A DNA stretch of 64,000 nt. Source: an uncultured Clostridia bacterium. Lineage in GTDB: Bacteria > Bacillota > Clostridia > Oscillospirales > Acutalibacteraceae. Numbering within the stretch: the first letter of the stretch is position 1; each line of letters opens with the position of its first letter. Of the stretch, positions 59,648-64,000 are shown piece after piece. The position numbers and the translations under genes are program-made. The notes beneath the pieces were generated by a model. That model was not told the DNA's origin, did no database searches, and saw only the letters and a list, made by a program, of their open reading frames with translations. The stretch covers positions 62,001 through 126,000 of the forward strand of contig CAKMIX010000001.1 in assembly GCA_927362715.1 (NCBI GenBank), read 5' to 3'.

Positions 59648-59671
59648 GGTAAAACCTCCTGATTTACTTTT

Positions 59672-59683
59672 GGGTAATTACCC
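59672..59683. promoter_or_regulatory. Palindromic site GGGTAATTACCC
   Basis: A perfect 12-bp palindrome upstream of the HTH/zinc-finger gene, in the 100-base gap after the primase gene. It may be an operator; no experimental or family link is visible. Confidence 0.4.
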
Positions 59684-59751
59684 CTTTGAATTTGCGGTTT
59701 TTGCGTGTGAAGCCCCAGGCCGTTGTCCGCTATGAAAAGCGACAGAGATTT

Positions 59752-62007
59752 TTATCCCCCTACCCCCGGAGTATCCTCCAGCACGGCGGGATTGGTCAGG
59801 TAGACCTCCGAGGGCTTCCTCCCGAAGGTCGGGATGCCTTCCGTAGGTTTGAGTGCGATATAGCCATATTCGCACAGGCGATTCAGCACAGGCTGCAGAC
59901 TTTCGGCGGTCTTGAATCGTCGGCAGCGCCGCATGGCATCCCGGCGGGAGAACTCCGTAAGCCGCTCCCGTTTGATGGCAGAGAGCAGATACTGGGCATT
60001 CTTGTTTACGACATCGGCGCCCATGAGGGAATATGCGGCTTTGGCGTGTTCCAGAAAGTATCTGCCGATGGTAACGGCGCTCTCCATGGTTACTTTGTCG
60101 ACGAAGTCGAACATGGAGTCCTTGGGATATTTCATGACGTGCAGAATGCCGCTGATACGCAGGACAGAACCCACGAACTTACCCGCCCAGTCGGGGATCT
60201 CTGCCAAGTCACCTTTCAGCCGACCTTCCACCTCGTTGAACAAGGTTTCCAGCACTTCCTCAGCTCCATTGTCCAGGCTGATTGGCTGCTGCTCGTTGTC
60301 ACTGGAAAGAATGGCCTCAATCAGGTCCCGATACCTGACTCTGACACCTTCCGGGATTGGTTTCGTGGAGAACGAACGGTTGCCGACGGTGGATTTCGGC
60401 ATGGAGTAAAGGAACCGGGCAGTCAGACCACGACCACGGAAGGTGTTGTTGCTCATCAGTCCGTTCAGCACTTCTGGCTGCACTGCCAGCACCATGGTCA
60501 ATGCCGGGTGGATGATGCTTTCGCTGGCTCTGCCGATGCGGTCAACTCGGATGGTATCACCGCTGTGACCTTTGAGGAATACATCGATATTTACATTGCG
60601 GCTGTACAGGCCGCTGATGATATCGAAGATACCGCCCTCTGCGGAAACCACCGCCGCACAACCGTTGTTCTCGGCCAGAACTGAAGTCAGCTTTTCAGAG
60701 GTCACATCGTCCACGAAGAGTCGGAGAGGTTTCACCGGTTCGTATTCGGCTATTTCTTTGGCCTTGCTTTTGATATCTTCCTCGGTTGCTTTGCCCTTGG
60801 ATGCCCGCTCCACCAAACTGCGCTTCTCCTTTTCCAACTTGCTCAGTTCCATTTGGCTTTGGACGATTTTCGGACTGCGCCGTTCGTTTTCCAATTTTTC
60901 ATATACTTCCACCGGGTGGATCATCATGGACAGCACCGAGGATTTTCGCTCCGCAGGCGGGAGGATGACGACCGTGTAGGTGTTGAGGGGTTCTATCCAG
61001 TCCGCGTTGCCCCGGATGAAGTATTTTCCCTGGCTGCACAGAGACACAACGCCCAAAGCCTCTACCGCAGCCATATCCACGGAGGTCTGGGTGGACTCTG
61101 CCACCGCCAGCACATAGCGGCGAATGACTTCCGGTAATGCGTCCACGGGAAATGTGGGGAGGTCATATTCGTCAAATAGGATGGGCGTGTCCCAGACTAC
61201 GGGGCCGGTACTGTTATAAGCATCCGGCGGGATGTATCCAGGCTGGTTGCGGATTTTGGAATAGAGCCGTTGTTTTCCTGCCCAGATACTTTCCAACTCC
61301 CGATCCTCCAGGGGTGGGGAGCATTGCTGAGCAACTTGGAAAAACAGATCCTTTGCCTCCGCAGTATCGCCGTACCGTTTGATGATCCTGGCTCCGATCC
61401 GGGACATGGTGCTGTTGCGACTTCCCTCCGGAATGGAATATTCTAGGTCGGCAAATGATTGTTCGCCGTCCATCTCATCCAAAAAGTCATTCAGGGTGAC
61501 GGTGCCGGAATGATAGAGTACCTGAGGGTCTTGTGTGCCGAACAGAAACCGGGCGGCATCCAGCGCATTGGTATCAAAAAACGGGAAAGCCGCCTGAAGA
61601 CGCTGCTTGAGAGCCGTATACCGCTCCGCGTCCTGTTCCGGTTGTATGAGTAATACAACATGAAACCGTGGACGAGGGCCTTTGTTCCCTTTCTGTTTCA
61701 TGTGGTGGCGGCTGTAGTGGATCACATGGGGAACATCGGCAAAGAGGTCAGCGACATCCTCCGCGGTGACCCAATCCTGGGGATCATCGGAGTGCTCATT
61801 GTCGCAGTCCCCGGGCAGGGCATTGGACAGTTCAAAATTGTCGATGTTACGGTAGTTGTTCTTATACCGGGCGCAGACCAAGTCTTTGGAAAACGCTAAC
61901 TTCGCGGATGCTTCGTCCGCGATTTCAATTTTGTTGGGGTACAGACAGTTGGATGCGTTTCCGGTGCAGTCTGCCGTGTACACGGTAATCGGTATTGTTT
62001 GGGTCAT
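59752..62007 (-). CDS. Primase/helicase-like replication protein (DUF3987)
   Basis: A 751-residue protein. The N-terminal ~200 residues resemble a primase-polymerase part (RPRFHVVLLIQPEQD), then a PriCT-like segment (RIGARIIKRYGDTAEAKDL), and from about residue 290 a DUF3987 helicase-like domain. It should replicate the element after excision. ATG 62007 has GGGAG eight bases upstream; GTG 62016 is too near it. It is the gene following the excisionase-like HTH on the same strand. Confidence 0.85.
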   Translation of the reverse strand: MTQTIPITVYTADCTGNASNCLYPNKIEIADEASAKLAFSKDLVCARYKNNYRNIDNFELSNALPGDCDNEHSDDPQDWVTAEDVADLFADVPHVIHYSRHHMKQKGNKGPRPRFHVVLLIQPEQDAERYTALKQRLQAAFPFFDTNALDAARFLFGTQDPQVLYHSGTVTLNDFLDEMDGEQSFADLEYSIPEGSRNSTMSRIGARIIKRYGDTAEAKDLFFQVAQQCSPPLEDRELESIWAGKQRLYSKIRNQPGYIPPDAYNSTGPVVWDTPILFDEYDLPTFPVDALPEVIRRYVLAVAESTQTSVDMAAVEALGVVSLCSQGKYFIRGNADWIEPLNTYTVVILPPAERKSSVLSMMIHPVEVYEKLENERRSPKIVQSQMELSKLEKEKRSLVERASKGKATEEDIKSKAKEIAEYEPVKPLRLFVDDVTSEKLTSVLAENNGCAAVVSAEGGIFDIISGLYSRNVNIDVFLKGHSGDTIRVDRIGRASESIIHPALTMVLAVQPEVLNGLMSNNTFRGRGLTARFLYSMPKSTVGNRSFSTKPIPEGVRVRYRDLIEAILSSDNEQQPISLDNGAEEVLETLFNEVEGRLKGDLAEIPDWAGKFVGSVLRISGILHVMKYPKDSMFDFVDKVTMESAVTIGRYFLEHAKAAYSLMGADVVNKNAQYLLSAIKRERLTEFSRRDAMRRCRRFKTAESLQPVLNRLCEYGYIALKPTEGIPTFGRKPSEVYLTNPAVLEDTPGVGG

Positions 62008-62023
62008 AGTGTTCACTCCCTTC

Positions 62024-62204
62024 TCAGCTTTTCTGCTTCATCCAATCATCCAGGACAGATTGTGCGATCAGCCACCGCTGTCCCCCCCCGGCGGCAGGGA
62101 ATCTCTCCGCTCTTCAGCAGGCGCACTAGGGTGGGAACGCTGATTCCGAGGTAAGATGCCGCCTCTTTTAGGTTGAATACCGCCTTACAAGAATGGTTTT
62201 TCAT
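62024..62204 (-). pseudogene. Excisionase-like HTH protein, frameshifted at a G8 tract
   Basis: From ATG 62204 (AAAGGAGC upstream) the frame reads MKNHSCKAVFNLKEAASYLG, a MerR/excisionase-type helix-turn-helix. Then it hits eight consecutive G residues (minus strand; C8 at 62082-62089) and ends early at 62046. With seven G residues it would continue QRWLIAQSVLDDWMKQKS to a stop at 62024, 17 bases before the primase gene. It may be a broken gene, a phase-variable tract or a base-calling error. Confidence 0.75.
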
Positions 62205-62222
62205 CAATTTTGCTCCTTTCTC

Positions 62223-62251
62223 TTGTGTTCATCTATATTGTCGCATATAAT
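62223..62251 (+). promoter_or_regulatory. Sigma-A promoter of the DUF6076-like gene
   Basis: TTGTGT (62223-62228), 17 bases, TATAAT (62246-62251), upstream of a 91-base leader that contains direct repeats. Confidence 0.65.
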
Positions 62252-62272
62252 AGGAACGGAAATCTTTATTCT

Positions 62273-62327
62273 ATCGGTAAGACTTTGATTGTAATTTGCG
62301 TTTTTAACGGTAAGATTATCGGTAAAA
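62273..62327 (+). repeat. Three CGGTAAGA-type direct repeats
   Basis: ATCGGTAAGA (62273-62282), AACGGTAAGA (62306-62315) and ATCGGTAAAA (62318-62327) lie in direct orientation in the divergent region between the excisionase-like gene and the DUF6076-like gene, just before that gene's ribosome-binding site. Spacings are 33 and 12 bases. They could be iterons or operator half sites. Confidence 0.6.
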
Positions 62328-62342
62328 AAGAGGAGTGAAGAG

Positions 62343-63230
62343 ATGGAACTGAAGAAACTGCTGGATGACTATGAGATTGGTGGTATTGGAGACATAAAAA
62401 AACATACCCTCCGTTTCCATTCATACAGAATTGGAACCGTGGAGGGTATGTTGACGATATTTGCGGAATATACCTCAGGGCAGTTTCCCATCACCTATAA
62501 GGGATATCCTTCCGGGCAGGAACTGCTGATTGAATTGTGTAATCTGAATCTGGAACTCCGGGAAAAGCCATTGAAGGAATGTGCCGAAATTCTGATCCGC
62601 TGGAGTCTGGAGAACATTCACCCTTACTATCACTATGGGGATGATGTTACCGCATTGGAACAGGTCGATAATGATGCCGACCAATACTGGGATATGCTGG
62701 TCAATGTGATCGAATGTTACAGCATTTCTGTGAAAGACATGGTACGGGATTTGGAACAGCTTTATACCGACACCATGACCCTCTTTGCCATCCGCAGTCT
62801 GATGGAAGGCAAAATAACCGATGCACAGCGGATCTATGGGGAAGTCCGTGTGCCGGATGAGAAAAATTTGCTCCATGCGTGGTATCGAGCAGATTCCGTT
62901 CACCGTCCCTTGGTGTTACAGGATTTTATCGAGAACATACCGAAACTGAAAATGGGATTGGAATATGATCTTCCCACCGGACAGATCCAGCTTCAGCCTG
63001 TGGTCAAATCCGTCGTGGACGCAGCATATTTCGGTCTTGCCAGATTTATGGCGGTGAATGCCAACGCCTTGGATGACTACGGCGGCAAAACCAACATCGC
63101 CTTTTGCCAGGCTTGCGGCAAGGCATTCATTAAGCGTGGGAATCGGCAGAAATACTGCGGGACACTGGAGTGCCAGAGTGTGCGGAACAAACTCAAATCC
63201 AAGGAGTATTATTATCGCAAAAGGCGGTAG
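62343..63230 (+). CDS. DUF6076-like protein with C-terminal zinc finger
   Basis: A 295-residue protein. Most of it is helical with no recognised motif. The last ~45 residues carry a zinc finger, CQACGKAFIKRGNRQKYCG, followed by CQSVRNKLKSKEYYYRKRR, like CGNR-type DNA-binding fingers. I associate it with DUF6076 from memory. GAGGAG precedes the ATG. It diverges from the excisionase-like gene and may be an element regulator. Confidence 0.7.
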   Translation: MELKKLLDDYEIGGIGDIKKHTLRFHSYRIGTVEGMLTIFAEYTSGQFPITYKGYPSGQELLIELCNLNLELREKPLKECAEILIRWSLENIHPYYHYGDDVTALEQVDNDADQYWDMLVNVIECYSISVKDMVRDLEQLYTDTMTLFAIRSLMEGKITDAQRIYGEVRVPDEKNLLHAWYRADSVHRPLVLQDFIENIPKLKMGLEYDLPTGQIQLQPVVKSVVDAAYFGLARFMAVNANALDDYGGKTNIAFCQACGKAFIKRGNRQKYCGTLECQSVRNKLKSKEYYYRKRR

Positions 63231-63337
63231 GCAATATAGAGTAATCAAGAGACCCAAGAGAACTAGAACTGGAAATTCATAATTCTAACCATTCACCCCA
63301 GATTATTCAGCTTTTGCCGAAAATCAGCATTGAAACA

Positions 63338-63366
63338 TTGATATTTTCACGAAACTGTGATATAAT
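63338..63366 (+). promoter_or_regulatory. Sigma-A promoter of the Cro/C1-hsdM operon
   Basis: TTGATA (63338-63343), 17 bases, consensus TATAAT (63361-63366), about 28 bases before the regulator start codon. Confidence 0.9.
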
Positions 63367-63393
63367 TAACTATCTATACTTGGAGGTATCAAC

Positions 63394-63603
63394 ATGGCTG
63401 TGAGCTACAAGCGGTTGCTGCATATGATGATTGAAAAAGATGTTTCAAATGCACAGCTGATGCACGATGCAGGTATTTCTGCAAATATTATTACGAAGTT
63501 AAAAAACGGTCAGTATATTGCCCTGGACAAGGTCGAGAGTATTTGTGTTGCTATGGGATGTACACCGAACGATATTCTGGAATTTATTCCGGATCAAAAA
63601 TGA
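63394..63603 (+). CDS. Small Cro/C1-type helix-turn-helix regulator
   Basis: A 69-residue protein consisting almost only of an XRE helix-turn-helix (SNAQLMHDAGISANIITKLK, then KVESICVAMGCTPNDILEF). GGAGG precedes the ATG. It lies 24 bases upstream of hsdM and could act like a restriction control protein, setting expression of the type I system. Confidence 0.9.
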   Translation: MAVSYKRLLHMMIEKDVSNAQLMHDAGISANIITKLKNGQYIALDKVESICVAMGCTPNDILEFIPDQK

Positions 63604-63627
63604 TCTGTAGTTAGGAGTAATACAAAC

Positions 63628-64000
63628 ATGGCTGTTAAAAAGAGCGAATTATACAGTTCCCTGTGGGCAAGCTGCGATGCACTGAGAGGCGGCATGGACG
63701 CATCTCAGTATAAGGATTATATACTGACTCTTCTGTTCGTAAAATATGTTTCGGACAAGTTTACAGGCGAAGATTATGCCGATATTGAAATTCCCGAAGG
63801 CGGTAGCTTTGACGATATGGTCAAGCTAATCGGCAAGAAAAATATTGGCGAGGGCATCAATAAGGTCATTGCAAAGTTGGCCGAAGCCAACAATCTGCGC
63901 GGTGTTATCGATAAGGTATCTTTTAATGACCCGGATAAACTGGGCAAGGGCGAGGAAATGGTAAAGAAGCTGAGTAAGCTGATTGAGATTTTTCGCCGTC
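63628..64000 (+). CDS. hsdM: Type I restriction-modification methyltransferase subunit, N-terminal part
   Basis: From ATG 63628 (AGGAG upstream) the frame runs open to the window end, giving about 124 residues: MAVKKSELYSSLWASCDALR, then GGMDASQYKDYILTLLFVKY and a YVSDKFTGEDYADIE stretch. This is the N-terminal helical HsdM_N domain of type I DNA methyltransferases. The catalytic NPPF motif would be beyond the window, as would hsdS and hsdR. Confidence 0.92.
   Translation, partial: MAVKKSELYSSLWASCDALRGGMDASQYKDYILTLLFVKYVSDKFTGEDYADIEIPEGGSFDDMVKLIGKKNIGEGINKVIAKLAEANNLRGVIDKVSFNDPDKLGKGEEMVKKLSKLIEIFRR

Larger units (their letters stand above)
55451..64000. mobile_element. Integrative element with paired serine recombinases (partial, edges approximate)
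   Basis: From this point genes are typical of mobile DNA: a small DUF6809-like protein, two large serine recombinases, an HTH/zinc-finger protein, a DUF3987 primase/helicase, an excisionase-like HTH gene, a DUF6076-like protein, and a Cro/C1 regulator with a type I restriction gene. Composition is lower in G+C than upstream by eye. No relaxase or conjugation gene is seen before the window ends. The right end is outside the window. Confidence 0.75.

Overview
The window looks like a chromosome segment of a spore-forming, saccharolytic member of the Clostridia, most likely an Oscillospiraceae/Ruminococcaceae-type gut bacterium. The reasons are several sporulation genes (spoIVA, a SipL-like SPOCS/LysM protein, a SpoIVFA/SpoIVFB-like pair), the TIGR03960/TIGR03936 radical-SAM pair, strong AGGAGG ribosome-binding sites, TTGACA-N17-TATAAT promoters, a CIRCE element, and sugar genes (araBAD, GH95, GH33, three GPH-family symporters). 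No species can be named from the sequence alone. Most genes lie on the minus strand.

Layout. 1-1.4 kb: a GntR/ABC-2 transporter operon. 1.4-5.5 kb: radical-SAM pair and M50/M23 sporulation protease pair. 5.6 kb: tRNA-Val. 5.8-10.4 kb: a GPH symporter, then sipL-like and spoIVA in one operon. 10.5-11.9 kb: a plus-strand ArsB/NhaD-type permease. 11.9-18.5 kb: GH95-like lipoprotein, FGGY kinase, araA, araD. 18.6-22.8 kb: MarR-controlled heterodimeric ABC exporter. 22.9-24.4 kb: divergent sirtuin and hsp20 genes around a perfect CIRCE element. 24.5-30.5 kb: PRPP synthetase, CDF/TetR pair, a membrane-anchored protein and a zinc-ribbon SDR. 30.6-36.3 kb: HD hydrolase, condensation-like acyltransferase, membrane protein, GPH symporter, phosphoesterase. 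36.4-41.3 kb: PASTA pseudokinase, YczE-like protein, mnmA, nadA. 41.4-45.3 kb: cytosolic sialidase and a GPH transporter with a long cytoplasmic tail. 45.5-55.1 kb: polymerase/ligase-type membrane protein, HAD phosphatase, acyltransferase, tRNA-Leu, thioredoxin, pyrB with a fused zinc module, DUF2804 and a lipoprotein.

From just after tRNA-fMet (55.4 kb) to the right edge the content changes to a mobile element. It has two overlapping large serine recombinases, a small HTH/zinc-finger protein, a DUF3987 primase/helicase, a frameshifted excisionase-like gene, a DUF6076-type protein, and a small Cro/C1 regulator in front of a type I restriction hsdM gene that is cut by the window end.

The most interesting signals are in the hsp20 leader: a perfect CIRCE element, then an 11-codon ORF whose stop codon lies inside a potential H-type pseudoknot. 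Others are the sipL-spoIVA operon, an aspartate carbamoyltransferase carrying only the zinc module of PyrI, the GPH transporter tail, and direct repeats beside the mobile element's replication genes.
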